Assembly (NCBI RefSeq): GCF_900176475.1
Contig: NZ_FWXX01000007.1
Coordinates: forward strand, 62,001 to 126,000
Length of the DNA: 64,000 bases
From: Tropicibacter naphthalenivorans
GTDB lineage: Bacteria > Pseudomonadota > Alphaproteobacteria > Rhodobacterales > Rhodobacteraceae
Direction of reading: 5' to 3'
In this document: positions 1-8,681 of the stretch, piece by piece
Layout: every line of letters starts with the position of its first letter
Position numbering within the stretch: the stretch's first letter is position 1
Translations under genes and position numbers: made by a program
Notes under the pieces: model-generated
What the model saw: only the letters and a program-made list of their open reading frames with translations
Told to the model about the DNA's origin: nothing
The model's database searches: none

Positions 1-139
1 TTCTCCTGTGTTGCCTTTCCTGCCAGATGTGGACATTTTGCGCCTCCGGCAAGGAATGCTGCAAACGTTCACGCTCTCGTGTCCGAGGCGGGGAAATGTT
101 ACAGCAATTCCGCGAAATTGTAACCGAAAGGGGCGCGTC

Positions 140-1222
140 TTGGGCCTGAGAGCGGATCTGAACGAGACACTGGCGCGGGCGCGGGGCGACCTGCGGATGG
201 GCGTGCCGGTGGTGCTGATGGGGCAGGCGGGGGCGGTGCTGGTGGCCAGCGCGGAAACCGTTGCGCCGGAGCGGATGGCGGCGATGGCGGTGCTGGGGCC
301 GCTGGACCTGGCGCTGACCGGACGGCGGGCCGAGACGCTCAAGGCGGTGGCCTATGACACCGATGTGGCGCGGGTGATCGTCCCCGAGGGCGCGCCCTTG
401 GCCTGGGTGCGGCAGTTGGCCGATCCGGCGGATGACATGGACTATCCCATGAAAGGCCCGCTTCAGACCCGGCGCGATGGCGATGCAGCGCTGCACCGAC
501 TGGCGCTGACCCTGTGCAAGGCCGCGCGCCTGTTGCCCGCCGCGCTTGTGGTGCCGGTGCCGTCGGATTTTGCCGCAAAACACGGGCTTGTACAGGTTCC
601 GGCGGCCGAGGCAGCGCCCTTGATGCTGGTCCTGCCGCCCTTGGATCACGTGATTTCGGCCAAGGTGCCCTTGCGCGCCGCTGAAAACGCCCGCCTGCAT
701 ATTTTCCGCCCCGAAGACGGCAGCGACGAGCATTACGCCATCGAAATCGGTCGCCCCGACCGCGAGGCGCCGGTCCTCGCGCGTCTGCACTCGGCCTGTT
801 TCACCGGCGATCTTCTGGGCTCGCTGAAATGTGACTGTGGCCCGCAGCTGAACGCGGCGCTGGGGCAGATGGGGATCGAGGGCGCGGGGGTGCTGTTGTA
901 CCTCAACCAAGAGGGGCGCGGCATTGGTCTGGCGAATAAGATGCGCGCCTATGCCTTGCAAGATCAGGGCTTTGATACGGTCGAGGCGAACCACCGTCTG
1001 GGCTTTGAAGATGACGAGCGGGACTTTCGCCTTGGGGCGCAAATCCTTGAGGAAATGGGGTTTTCCGCTGTGCGGTTGATGACCAACAACCCCGCCAAGA
1101 TCGCCATGATGGAACGTTGCGGCGTGCAAGTGGCCGAGCGGGTGCCGCTCAAGGTCGGTCTGTCCAAGCACAACGAACGCTACCTCGCGGTCAAGGCGGC
1201 CAAGTCCGGGCATCTGCTGTAG
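140..1222 (+). CDS. ribA: GTP cyclohydrolase II (riboflavin biosynthesis)
   Basis: Opens GTP to 2,5-diamino-6-ribosylamino-pyrimidinone phosphate, formate and pyrophosphate, the first step of riboflavin synthesis. The C-terminal half, roughly residues 165-355, is a complete RibA domain: the zinc-binding segment around GSLKCDCG with the preceding SACF cysteine, then NQEGRGIGL and the EANHRLGF block. The N-terminal 160 residues are not a recognisable DHBP synthase, so this is not a bifunctional RibBA; similar N-terminal regions occur in RibA of Rhodobacterales as far as I recall. The frame is open from an ATG at 8, but homology-like sequence begins at the TTG at 140, which has GAAAGGGG about 6 bases upstream, so I prefer that start (360 aa). 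Function confident, start less so. Confidence 0.9.
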   Translation: MGLRADLNETLARARGDLRMGVPVVLMGQAGAVLVASAETVAPERMAAMAVLGPLDLALTGRRAETLKAVAYDTDVARVIVPEGAPLAWVRQLADPADDMDYPMKGPLQTRRDGDAALHRLALTLCKAARLLPAALVVPVPSDFAAKHGLVQVPAAEAAPLMLVLPPLDHVISAKVPLRAAENARLHIFRPEDGSDEHYAIEIGRPDREAPVLARLHSACFTGDLLGSLKCDCGPQLNAALGQMGIEGAGVLLYLNQEGRGIGLANKMRAYALQDQGFDTVEANHRLGFEDDERDFRLGAQILEEMGFSAVRLMTNNPAKIAMMERCGVQVAERVPLKVGLSKHNERYLAVKAAKSGHLL

Positions 1223-1282
1223 CGCCTTGGGTTGAAACCATAGCTTTTGCGCCCCATCCTTAGGCGCAAAGGAGTCGATCCC

Positions 1283-2284
1283 ATGCACTATTCCCTGCTC
1301 GATCTTGCGCCCGTCCCCGAAGGGTCCGAGGCCGCCCAAGCGCTGCGCAACACCGGCGATCTGGCTGTCCACGCCGAGCGTTGGGGCTATCACCGCTACT
1401 GGCTGGCCGAGCATCACAACATGCCGGGCATCGCCTCTGCGGCGACGGCGGTGCTGATCGGCCATGTGGCGGGATTAACCAAGACGATGCGCGTCGGGGC
1501 AGGGGGCATCATGCTGCCGAACCATGCGCCGCTCGCCGTGGCCGAAGCCTTTGGCACCCTCGCGACGCTCTATCCGGGGCGCATCGACCTTGGCCTTGGG
1601 CGCGCGCCGGGGGGCGATCATGCGGTGATGCAGGCGCTGGGGGTGCACCACGCCCGAGCCGAGAATTTCCCTAATGAAGTCGCAGAGTTACGCGACATGT
1701 TCGGCCCGCTGAACCCGGATCGCGCGGTCAATGCCCATCCCGGCGCAGGCACCGAGGTGCCTTTGTGGGTGCTGGGCTCGTCTCTTTATGGGGCGCAGGT
1801 GGCGGCGGCCTTGGGGCTTCCCTACGCCTTTGCCTCGCACTTTGCCCCCGCCGCGCTCGAGCAGGCGTTCGAGGTCTATCGCCGCTACTTCCAGCCGTCG
1901 CAGACCTTGGCCCAGCCGCACGCCATGCTGGCCGTTAACCTCTTTGCCGCCGATACCGAGGCCGAGGCGCATCGCCTGCGCACCTCGATGCAGCAGTCGT
2001 TTTACCGCTTGCGCACCGGCACACCGGGCAAGCTGCCTGCGCCGGTGGATGACCTGTCCAGCGTCGTGCCCGCCGGGGCAATCCCCCAAGTCAACGAGGC
2101 GCTGCGGATCACCGCCGTTGGCACGCCCGCGCAGGTCCAGGACCAGCTGAGCGCCCTGATCGCGCAGCACCAGCCGCAAGAGGTCATCCTGACCGGGCAT
2201 ATCTATGACCACGCGGCGCGCCTGCGGTCCTTTGAGATCGGCGCCGAAGTGATGCAAGCCCTTACGCAGGCACAGGCCGCATGA
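1283..2284 (+). CDS. LLM-class flavin-dependent oxidoreductase
   Basis: A 333-residue luciferase-like monooxygenase family protein of the single-subunit MsnO8-like group. The N-terminus [14 protein letters not shown], the AEHHNMPG motif near residue 40, the [13 protein letters not shown] strand and the GLGRAPGG loop are typical of the F420/FMN TIM-barrel fold. These enzymes use reduced flavin and oxygen on unknown organic substrates, so the reaction cannot be named. The start at 1283 has AAAGGAG seven bases upstream. Its stop overlaps the start of the L,D-transpeptidase gene (ATGA), so the two are probably co-transcribed, though no functional link is evident. Confidence 0.85.
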   Translation: MHYSLLDLAPVPEGSEAAQALRNTGDLAVHAERWGYHRYWLAEHHNMPGIASAATAVLIGHVAGLTKTMRVGAGGIMLPNHAPLAVAEAFGTLATLYPGRIDLGLGRAPGGDHAVMQALGVHHARAENFPNEVAELRDMFGPLNPDRAVNAHPGAGTEVPLWVLGSSLYGAQVAAALGLPYAFASHFAPAALEQAFEVYRRYFQPSQTLAQPHAMLAVNLFAADTEAEAHRLRTSMQQSFYRLRTGTPGKLPAPVDDLSSVVPAGAIPQVNEALRITAVGTPAQVQDQLSALIAQHQPQEVILTGHIYDHAARLRSFEIGAEVMQALTQAQAA

Positions 2285-2793
2285 CCCCGCAAGACATGGT
2301 CCTGACGCCCATGGGGCTGCGCTTTGCCGGGCAGATTTGGCCTTGTACCATCGGCAAAGGCGGCATTCGGACGGACAAACGCGAGGGCGATGGCGCGACC
2401 CCGGTGGGCGTGCATCGCATTGTCGGGATGCTCTATCGGGCCGACCGGATCGCGCGCCCCAACGTTTGGGCGCGCCCCATTGGCCCGCGCGATCTGTGGT
2501 CCGATGCCTCTGGCGAGCCGGATTATAACCACCTCGTCCGCGCGCCCTATGCGCCTTCGCACGAGCGGCTGCGCAGGGCGGATCGCCTGTACGACTTGGT
2601 GCTGCTGACCGATTGGAACTGGCCCAATGCGCAGGCGGGGCGCGGCTCTGCCATCTTTCTTCACCGCTGGCGCAGACCGGGGTACCCGACCGAAGGCTGC
2701 GTGGCCTTTCGCCCCGATCACCTGCGCGCCATCGCTGCAAAGATCGCGCCGGGAACGCGGCTGATCGTCCCGAAAGGGCTGGCTCAGGCGTAA
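2281..2793 (+). CDS. L,D-transpeptidase (YkuD) family protein
   Basis: A 170-residue protein with the YkuD catalytic signature: an [16 protein letters not shown] segment in which the His near residue 128 and Cys140 would be the catalytic pair. Family members cross-link peptidoglycan (3-3 links) or attach lipoproteins to it. No signal peptide is visible at the chosen start. Either the protein is exported in another way or it acts in the cytoplasm, so the cell-wall role is inferred from family only. It starts inside the stop of the upstream flavin oxidoreductase gene. Its last 10 bases overlap the end of the convergent GntR gene. Confidence 0.8.
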   Translation: MTPQDMVLTPMGLRFAGQIWPCTIGKGGIRTDKREGDGATPVGVHRIVGMLYRADRIARPNVWARPIGPRDLWSDASGEPDYNHLVRAPYAPSHERLRRADRLYDLVLLTDWNWPNAQAGRGSAIFLHRWRRPGYPTEGCVAFRPDHLRAIAAKIAPGTRLIVPKGLAQA

Positions 2794-3425
2794 AGCCGGT
2801 TCATGCTCATGGAAATATGCGCGCGCCGGATGAGCGCCGCCGCCTGCGGATCATTGGCCGCCAGCGCGGTGCGTGTCTGGTGCAATTCATCAAGGAAAAT
2901 CGCGCATTCGCTGGCCAGATCCATGCGCGGGATGCTTTGCAGCCAAATGCGCGCGGTGCGGAAATAGAGCCGCTCTGACGCCTCGCGCAGGGCCACATTC
3001 CCGGTCAGCGACAGCCCAAAGGCGTGGTAGTCCATGTTGAGCTGGGCGAACCCGCGCGGGGTCGGGGCTGCGGCCAGCGCGTCTGCGCGCTGGACAAAGT
3101 CCTCGAGCTGGGCGCGCGTTTCATCAGTGATCGGCGCGGGCGAGAGGACACCCGCCAAATGGGTCAGTTCCAATCGCAAGGCATAGACTTGGCGCAGTTC
3201 TTCCGCGTCCACATCCGTCACCAAGGTGCCGACGCCATGGCGCGATTCCACCAAGCCTTCGTCCTCGAGCCGCGCCAGCACCCGGCGCAGCGGCGTGCGC
3301 GAGGTGCCGAACTCGGCCGCCAAGGCCTCTTCGGACAATTTGGTGCCGGGGGGCGCATCGAGCAGGCAAATGCGTTCGCGCAGGGCGCTGTAAAGGCGGG
3401 TGAAACGGTCGGAGGCTTCGGTCAT
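2784..3425 (-). CDS. GntR-family transcriptional regulator with FCD domain
   Basis: A 213-residue regulator with an N-terminal winged helix (residues about 10-75, including LSEEALAAEFGTSRTPLRRVLARLEDEGLV) and an all-helical FCD ligand-binding domain behind it. It is the last gene of the minus-strand set with the M20 deacetylase and DoeA-like hydrolase, and its start overlaps the stop of the deacetylase gene by four bases. That makes it the likely local regulator of the divergent catabolic and transport operons. TTGTGCACAA in the divergent gap fits the usual FadR-type pattern (t-x-GT-x-AC-x-a). The ligand is unknown, presumably the transported compound or an intermediate. Confidence 0.85.
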   Translation of the reverse strand: MTEASDRFTRLYSALRERICLLDAPPGTKLSEEALAAEFGTSRTPLRRVLARLEDEGLVESRHGVGTLVTDVDAEELRQVYALRLELTHLAGVLSPAPITDETRAQLEDFVQRADALAAAPTPRGFAQLNMDYHAFGLSLTGNVALREASERLYFRTARIWLQSIPRMDLASECAIFLDELHQTRTALAANDPQAAALIRRAHISMSMNRLYA

Positions 3426-4582
3426 GCCGCCAGCGTTCGCCCAAGTCCGTGCAGCATGTCAAGGCAGGCTTTCAACTCGGATCGGGCGATGAACTCGTCG
3501 GGTTTATGCGCCTGCGCGATGGAGCCCGGCCCGCAGACCACCACGCTCATGCCCATCTGCTGGAACAGCCCCGCTTCGGTCCCAAAGGGCACCAATTCGC
3601 AGGCGTTCTGCCCGGTCAGGCGACGCACCAGATCGCGCGCCGCGTTATCCTCCATCGGGCTCAGGCCGACGACCTCGCCGATCACTTCGGTGGTGATCTC
3701 GGCACTGGGCGACACCGCGCGCATGGCGGGCAGCAACGTATCCTGAACATAGGCGTCCAGCGCGTCCTTGACGAAATGCGCGTCGTCCCAATGCACGGGC
3801 CGCATTTCCCAGTCGATCTCGGCCTTGCCGGGGATGACGTTATGGGCCACGCCGCCAGACAGGCGGCCAATGTTGACGGTGGTCCACGGCGGATCAAACC
3901 GCGAATTGGCCGGGGTGCGGGTTTTCAGCTGCTCGGCCAGCTCCAGCAGGCGGGCGGCGTAGCGCACGGCATAATTCACCGCGTTGACGCCCCGGTCGGG
4001 GGCAGAGCCGTGCCCTTCGAGCCCGGTGAACCGCGCGGTGTATTCGCAACAGCCCTTGTGGCCTTCGATGATGCGCATCTCGGTCGGCTCGCCGATGATC
4101 GCCATGGTGGGCGCGATGCCACGCTTTTGCAGTTCCGGCACCAGCGCGCGCGCGCCGAGGCAGCCGACCTCTTCGTCGTGGGTAAAGCACAGGTGCAGCG
4201 GGCGGCGCAGGGTGGCGTTGGCCCATTGCGGCACCATGGCGAGGCAGGCGGCGATGAACCCCTTCATGTCGCATGTGCCGCGCCCGAACAGCAGATCGTT
4301 GCCGGACCACATCTGAAACGGGTCCTGCGTCCAGTCTTGGTCAGCGGTGGGAACCACGTCGGAATGCCCCGACAGCACGATCCCGCCATCGCCAGAGGGG
4401 CCAAGCGTCGCCCACAGGTTGGCCTTGCGCCCGCTCCGGTCGTGATGCAGGTCCACCCGCGCGCCGAAACCTTCCAGCCAGTTGGCCATATAGGCCATCA
4501 TATCAAGGTTGCTGTCCGCAGAAACGGTGGGAAAGGCGATCAGATCGCGCAGCAGGGTTTCGGTTTGCTTGAGCGTGGACAT
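3422..4582 (-). CDS. M20 family deacetylase, ArgE-like
   Basis: A 386-residue metallo-aminoacylase of the acetylornithine deacetylase group. The two-zinc site is complete: SGHSDVVP, GRGTCDMKGF, HDEEVGCLG, IGEPTE and the C-terminal AHKPDEF. The start at 4582 begins MSTLKQTETLL; longer readings upstream are antisense-type noise. Sequence alone suggests N-acetylornithine deacetylation. The position directly behind a DoeA/EutD-family ectoine hydrolase instead suggests removal of the acetyl group from N-acetyl-2,4-diaminobutyrate, a shorter homologue of acetylornithine. That step is normally done by DoeB, which belongs to a different family. Family confident; substrate open. Confidence 0.85.
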   Translation of the reverse strand: MSTLKQTETLLRDLIAFPTVSADSNLDMMAYMANWLEGFGARVDLHHDRSGRKANLWATLGPSGDGGIVLSGHSDVVPTADQDWTQDPFQMWSGNDLLFGRGTCDMKGFIAACLAMVPQWANATLRRPLHLCFTHDEEVGCLGARALVPELQKRGIAPTMAIIGEPTEMRIIEGHKGCCEYTARFTGLEGHGSAPDRGVNAVNYAVRYAARLLELAEQLKTRTPANSRFDPPWTTVNIGRLSGGVAHNVIPGKAEIDWEMRPVHWDDAHFVKDALDAYVQDTLLPAMRAVSPSAEITTEVIGEVVGLSPMEDNAARDLVRRLTGQNACELVPFGTEAGLFQQMGMSVVVCGPGSIAQAHKPDEFIARSELKACLDMLHGLGRTLAA

Positions 4583-4608
4583 GGGCGGGCCTCCGGCGCG
4601 CGTAGCGG

Positions 4609-5805
4609 TCAGGGTTTGACGAACATCTGGCGCGGACGGTCGCACAGGCATTCCGCCGGGCCGTCTTCGGTGATGACGATGGATTCGGTGATTTCCATGC
4701 CCCAATCGGACATCCAAAGCCCCGGCATGAAGTGAAAGGTCATGCCCGGTTGTAGAACCGTCTGGTCCTCGGCGCGCAAAGACACGGTGCGCTCGCCCCA
4801 GTCGGGGGGGTAGCTCAGGCCGATGGGATAGCCGCAGCGCGCGCCGCGTTCGATCCCGGCGCGCTCCAGCGGCGCGGCCAGCGCGTTGGCAATGTCGCAG
4901 GCGCGGTTGCCGGCGCGGGCGGCCTCTAGCCCGGCTTCGAGACCTTCGACCAAGGCGGCCTCGGCGGCTTTGAAGATGTCCGGCGGCTCGCCCAGGAAGA
5001 TCGTCCGGCACAAGGGCGCGTGGTAGCGGCGATAGCAGCCCGAGATTTCAAAGAACGTCGCCTCGCCCTTTTTAAAAGGGCGGCCATCCCACGTCAGGTG
5101 CGGCGCAGCGGCGTCAGACCCCGAAGGCAGCAGCGGCACGATGGCGGCATAGTCGCCCCAGTGGCCATCCGCCCCGGTGATCGCATCATGTTGAATTTGC
5201 GCGACAATATCGTTCTTGGCGACGCCCGGTTCCACGCGTTCCAGCAGCCCGTCGACGATCTTTTCCGAGATGCGGGCGGCGCGGCGCATAAAGGTCAGCT
5301 CTTCGGCGGATTTGATGCCGCGCTGCCAGTTCACCAAGGCCGTGGCGTCGATCAGCTGCGCCCCCGGCATGGCGGTTTGCAGCGCAAGGTAGGCCTTGGC
5401 CGAGAAGTAGTAGTTTTCCAGCTCGACGCCCAGACGGGGGCTTTCGAAACCCATGCCCTTCAGACGCAGCGCGAGGTCTTCCATCGGGTGCTTGTCGGGG
5501 TTCTGAACGTAGGTGTCCTCGTAGCCGACAACGCGGTCATCGCCCATCCAGACGGTGCGCAGCGCGCCGTTGGTGTCCTGATTGCGCCCCCACCACGCCG
5601 GGTCGCGGTCGTGGAACACCAAAACGCCCTGATGCACGTAAAACGACCAGCCGTCATAGCCCGTGAGCCACGCGATGTTCGACGGGTCAGTGACCAAGAG
5701 CACTTCGATTCCCTTGGCGTCCATCGCGGCGCGAGTCAGCCTCAGGCGGCGGTCATATTCGCCTTCGGTAAAGGGGATATCCTTGTCGAAACGGTGCTGG
5801 CGCAT
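4609..5805 (-). CDS. doeA: Ectoine hydrolase family (DoeA/EutD), M24 peptidase fold
   Basis: A 398-residue creatinase/aminopeptidase-P fold protein very close to DoeA/EutD: the N-terminal LTGYDGWSFYVHQ, the central YYFSAKAY, VNWQRGIKS and HLTWDGRPF blocks, CGYPIGLSYPPDWGERT, and MTFHFMPGLW near the C-terminus. DoeA hydrolyses ectoine to N-acetyl-2,4-diaminobutyrate. Two in-frame ATGs are possible (5817 and 5805). GGAG six bases before the second favours 5805. It leads a three-gene minus-strand set with the M20 deacetylase and GntR regulator, divergent from a complete ABC transporter. The usual ectoine genes (uehABC TRAP transporter, enuR, eutE/doeB) are not beside it, so a related substrate is possible. 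Confidence 0.75.
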   Translation of the reverse strand: MRQHRFDKDIPFTEGEYDRRLRLTRAAMDAKGIEVLLVTDPSNIAWLTGYDGWSFYVHQGVLVFHDRDPAWWGRNQDTNGALRTVWMGDDRVVGYEDTYVQNPDKHPMEDLALRLKGMGFESPRLGVELENYYFSAKAYLALQTAMPGAQLIDATALVNWQRGIKSAEELTFMRRAARISEKIVDGLLERVEPGVAKNDIVAQIQHDAITGADGHWGDYAAIVPLLPSGSDAAAPHLTWDGRPFKKGEATFFEISGCYRRYHAPLCRTIFLGEPPDIFKAAEAALVEGLEAGLEAARAGNRACDIANALAAPLERAGIERGARCGYPIGLSYPPDWGERTVSLRAEDQTVLQPGMTFHFMPGLWMSDWGMEITESIVITEDGPAECLCDRPRQMFVKP

Positions 5806-6234
5806 CGCGGTCTCCATCGTCTGTGATGCCTTCAGCTAAGCAGTTGTGCACAACTTTGACTGTCCGAAAGCGACATCTGCTTGTCACATAAGGACAATAG
5901 GTTTCGATTTTGGGCGTTTGCTCAAATGCTGTGCACAAATTGGCCTGCGACTCGGGTCTGATCGCCTTTTCGGTGTGTTTGGGCCGGTTTTGCGCCCCTA
6001 AGGGTGGGGTATCTGGTTACTTTTTACGCAGAGGGTGAAAGGAAAATGTCCTGAATCCGTTGCGATTTTGTCGGTTTTCGACCGCGAAGCGCCGGTTTTT
6101 CTGAGCGCCCCGCCTGTATTGCGCGAATTCCACCGCGAATCTTGGCGAAACAGTTGCATCCCGTTCTGTGAGCCGCTTTAGTTTGGCCAACGACAGCGGG
6201 CACCACCCGCGAGACATAAAACAGGGAGCCGACT
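5806..6234. promoter_or_regulatory. Divergent control region with three palindromes
   Basis: This 429-base gap separates the doeA-like operon from the ABC transporter operon. It contains TTGTGCACAA (5844-5853, a perfect 10-base palindrome), TTGTC-N7-GACAA (5881-5897) and TGTGCACA (5930-5937). The two TGTGCACA cores have centres 85 bases apart, close to eight helical turns. They lie within 130 bases of the doeA start and are plausible operators for the GntR regulator encoded at the end of that operon. The right half, 5940-6230, is A/T-richer non-coding sequence where I see no further clear element apart from GGGAG before the TTG start at 6235. Confidence 0.5.
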
Positions 6235-7338
6235 TTGGCCGAGACATCCTCCGGTGACGCGTTCGTCGCCTTTGAGCGCGTGCAAAAGAGCTATGACGGT
6301 GAAAATCTCGTCGTCAAGGATCTGAACCTGACCATGCCGAAAGGCGAATTCCTGACCATGTTGGGGCCGTCGGGGTCGGGCAAAACGACCTGTCTGATGA
6401 TGCTGGCGGGCTTTGAGACCGCGACCCACGGCGAGATCAAGATCGACGGTGTGTCGATCAACAACATCCCGCCGCACAAGCGCGGCATCGGCATGGTGTT
6501 CCAGAACTACGCCCTGTTCCCGCATATGACCATCGCCGAGAACCTCGCCTTTCCGCTCGAAGTGCGCAAGATGGGCAAGTCTGACCGCGAAGCCAAGGTC
6601 AAGCGTGCGCTGGAGATGGTGGAAATGGGCGCCTTTGGTGGCCGCCGTCCGGCGCAGCTGTCCGGTGGTCAGCAGCAGCGTGTGGCACTGGCGCGCGCGC
6701 TGGTGTTTGAACCCGAGCTGGTCCTGATGGACGAACCGCTGGGCGCGCTGGACAAGCAACTGCGCGAAAAGATGCAGTTCGAGATCACCCACTTGGCGCA
6801 CCAGCTGGGCATCACCACGGTCTATGTGACCCACGACCAGACCGAAGCGCTGACCATGTCCGACCGCGTGGCGGTGTTCGACGATGGCCGCATCCAGCAG
6901 CTTGATCCGCCTGACGTCCTGTACGAAGAGCCCAAGAACTCTTTCGTGGCGCAGTTCATCGGCGAGAACAACACGCTCGAAGGTGTGCTGACCGAGATCC
7001 GCGGCGATACTTGCGTGGTCAAGCTGGACGATGGCCAGATGATCGACGCCGTGCCGATCAACGTCAGCAAGGTTGGCGAAAAGACCCGCGTGTCGATCCG
7101 CCCCGAGCGCGTCGAGTTCAACAAGGACCGGATGTCCGAGGGCGCCCATACGCTCAAGGCCGAGGTGCTGGAGTTCATCTACATGGGTGACATCTTCCGC
7201 ACGCGTCTGCGTGTGGCCGGCAACGACGATTTCGTCATCAAGACCCGTAACGCGCCCGATCAGGTTCGCCTGACCCCCGGCAGCCAGATCGAGATCGGTT
7301 GGCTTCCGCAGGATTGCCGCGCGCTGGATGCGGTGTAA
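6235..7338 (+). CDS. ABC transporter ATP-binding protein, polyamine (PotA) type
   Basis: A 367-residue ATPase with Walker A GPSGSGKTT, the signature LSGGQQQR, Walker B VLMDEPLGALD and the switch His in VTHDQTEA, followed by a C-terminal TOBE region from about residue 250. The length and TOBE tail are those of PotA/PotG-type subunits of spermidine/putrescine-class importers. It starts at a TTG with GGGAG seven bases upstream. It is the first gene of a five-gene operon: ATPase, binding protein, DUF1330 protein and two permeases. The divergent doeA-like operon suggests that the substrate is a small zwitterionic or cationic amine such as ectoine or a polyamine, which is an inference. Confidence 0.88.
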   Translation: MAETSSGDAFVAFERVQKSYDGENLVVKDLNLTMPKGEFLTMLGPSGSGKTTCLMMLAGFETATHGEIKIDGVSINNIPPHKRGIGMVFQNYALFPHMTIAENLAFPLEVRKMGKSDREAKVKRALEMVEMGAFGGRRPAQLSGGQQQRVALARALVFEPELVLMDEPLGALDKQLREKMQFEITHLAHQLGITTVYVTHDQTEALTMSDRVAVFDDGRIQQLDPPDVLYEEPKNSFVAQFIGENNTLEGVLTEIRGDTCVVKLDDGQMIDAVPINVSKVGEKTRVSIRPERVEFNKDRMSEGAHTLKAEVLEFIYMGDIFRTRLRVAGNDDFVIKTRNAPDQVRLTPGSQIEIGWLPQDCRALDAV

Positions 7339-7461
7339 GATGATCTAAGAATGTCTTCTTCGCCCCCTGCGCAGCGGCGGGGCGGGGGACGCATTAAGGG
7401 GTCGGCGTCAGCCCGGACCACGGCCCTCTCCACTCAAACGGGTAACCTTAGGGAGTATAGT

Positions 7462-8583
7462 ATGAAACTCACCAAGACTCTTCTGGCGACCACCGCCCTG
7501 ACCGTTGCTGCGGCAGGCGCGCACGCCGAGAGCCATGGCAACATGGCCAACGACATGACGCTGGTGTCCTGGGGTGGCGCTTATCAGGCGTCGCAGGACA
7601 ACGCCTACGTCAAGCCCTACGTCGAAATGCACCCGGACGTGTCCGTGTCCTGGGACGAATCCTCCAACGAGGCCGTGGCCAAGCTGCGCGCCATGAACGA
7701 GGCGGGCAACATCACCTGGGATCTGGTTGACGTCGTGGCATCCGACGCCATCCGCCTGTGCGACGAAGGCCTCGCGCTGGAAATCGACCCCGAAGAAGAC
7801 CTCGCCGCAGCCCCCGATGGCACCTCGGCAGAGGATGACTTTGGCGACCTGCTGGTCTCTGACTGCTTCATCCCGCAGATCGTGTACTCGACCACCTTTG
7901 GCTACCGCACTGACATGGTCCCGGAAGGCGTCGACGCCCCGTCCGAGATCTGCTCTGTCTTTGACCTGGAAACCTATCCGGGCAAGCGCGCGCTGGAAAA
8001 GCGTCCGATCAACAACATGGAGTGGGCTCTGCTCTGTGACGGCGTTGCCAAGGAAGACGTCTACGACGTTCTGGAAACCGAAGAAGGTCAGGACCGCGCT
8101 CTGGCCAAGCTCGACACCATCAAGGACGACGTGATCTGGTGGTCCGCGGGCGCCGACACGCCGCAGCTGCTGGCCGATGGCGAAATCTTCATGGGCTCGA
8201 CCTACAACGGTCGTCTGTTCTCGGTCATCGAAGAGCAGGGTCAGCCGGTTGGCATGATGTGGGACGCGCAGGTGTTCGACCTTGACGGTTGGATCATCCC
8301 GGCGGGTCTGGACGATGCTGCTCTGGCACGTGTCAAGGACTTCGTGAAGTACGCGACCGACACCCAGCGTCTGGCAGACCAGGCCAAGTTCATCTCGTAC
8401 GGTCCGGCGCGCCTGTCCTCGGCTCCGCTGGTCGGCCAGCATGCATCGCTGGGCATCGACATGGCGCCGCACATGCCGACCGATCCGGCAAACGCCAAGA
8501 ACACCTTCCTGTACAACTACGAGTTCTGGGCTGACTATCGCGACGACATCGACGCGAAGTTCCAGGCGTGGCTGGCTAAGTAA
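7462..8583 (+). CDS. ABC transporter periplasmic substrate-binding protein, PotD/PotF type
   Basis: A 373-residue exported protein. The signal peptide is MKLTKTLLATTALTVAAAGAHA, and the mature protein carries the family opening TLVSWGGAYQAS and later DGWIIPAG. It belongs to the spermidine/putrescine-binding group. GGGAG lies eight bases before the ATG. The 123-base gap after the ATPase gene contains a GC-rich inverted repeat (CGCCCC at 7361 with GGGGCG at 7379). Two strong hairpins follow the gene (see 8591-8661) and probably raise its dosage relative to the permeases. The ligand cannot be read from the sequence. Confidence 0.87.
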   Translation: MKLTKTLLATTALTVAAAGAHAESHGNMANDMTLVSWGGAYQASQDNAYVKPYVEMHPDVSVSWDESSNEAVAKLRAMNEAGNITWDLVDVVASDAIRLCDEGLALEIDPEEDLAAAPDGTSAEDDFGDLLVSDCFIPQIVYSTTFGYRTDMVPEGVDAPSEICSVFDLETYPGKRALEKRPINNMEWALLCDGVAKEDVYDVLETEEGQDRALAKLDTIKDDVIWWSAGADTPQLLADGEIFMGSTYNGRLFSVIEEQGQPVGMMWDAQVFDLDGWIIPAGLDDAALARVKDFVKYATDTQRLADQAKFISYGPARLSSAPLVGQHASLGIDMAPHMPTDPANAKNTFLYNYEFWADYRDDIDAKFQAWLAK

Positions 8584-8590
8584 TCTGAGC

Positions 8591-8661
8591 GGGCGGGCCT
8601 GATGGGCTCGCCCCTTACACAAAAGGCGTCTGGCGGCCGGCATCTGCTGCGGCCAGACGCC
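8591..8661 (+). promoter_or_regulatory. Two stacked hairpins after the binding-protein gene
   Basis: The first hairpin pairs 8591-8599 with 8604-8613 (GGGCGGGCC against GGGCTCGCCC, with wobble pairs). The second pairs GGCGTCTGGC (8625-8634) with GCCAGACGCC (8652-8661), ten perfect base pairs. No U-tract follows and the downstream gene starts 20 bases later. mRNA stabilisation or partial termination is therefore more likely than full termination, giving more binding protein than permease. Confidence 0.6.
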
Positions 8662-8681
8662 CCTGCGATGGGGAACGCGCG

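Noticed and set aside
1-139. Coding sequence from the ATG at 8 as the true N-terminus of RibA
   Set aside because: The first 44 residues are Cys/Arg/Pro-rich and unlike the family; the TTG at 140 with a good ribosome-binding site fits better.
648-658. ATCACGTGAT palindrome, similar in part to the TGTGATCACA sites
   Set aside because: It lies inside the ribA coding region, has a different core (CACGTG) and has no partner at 21 bp.
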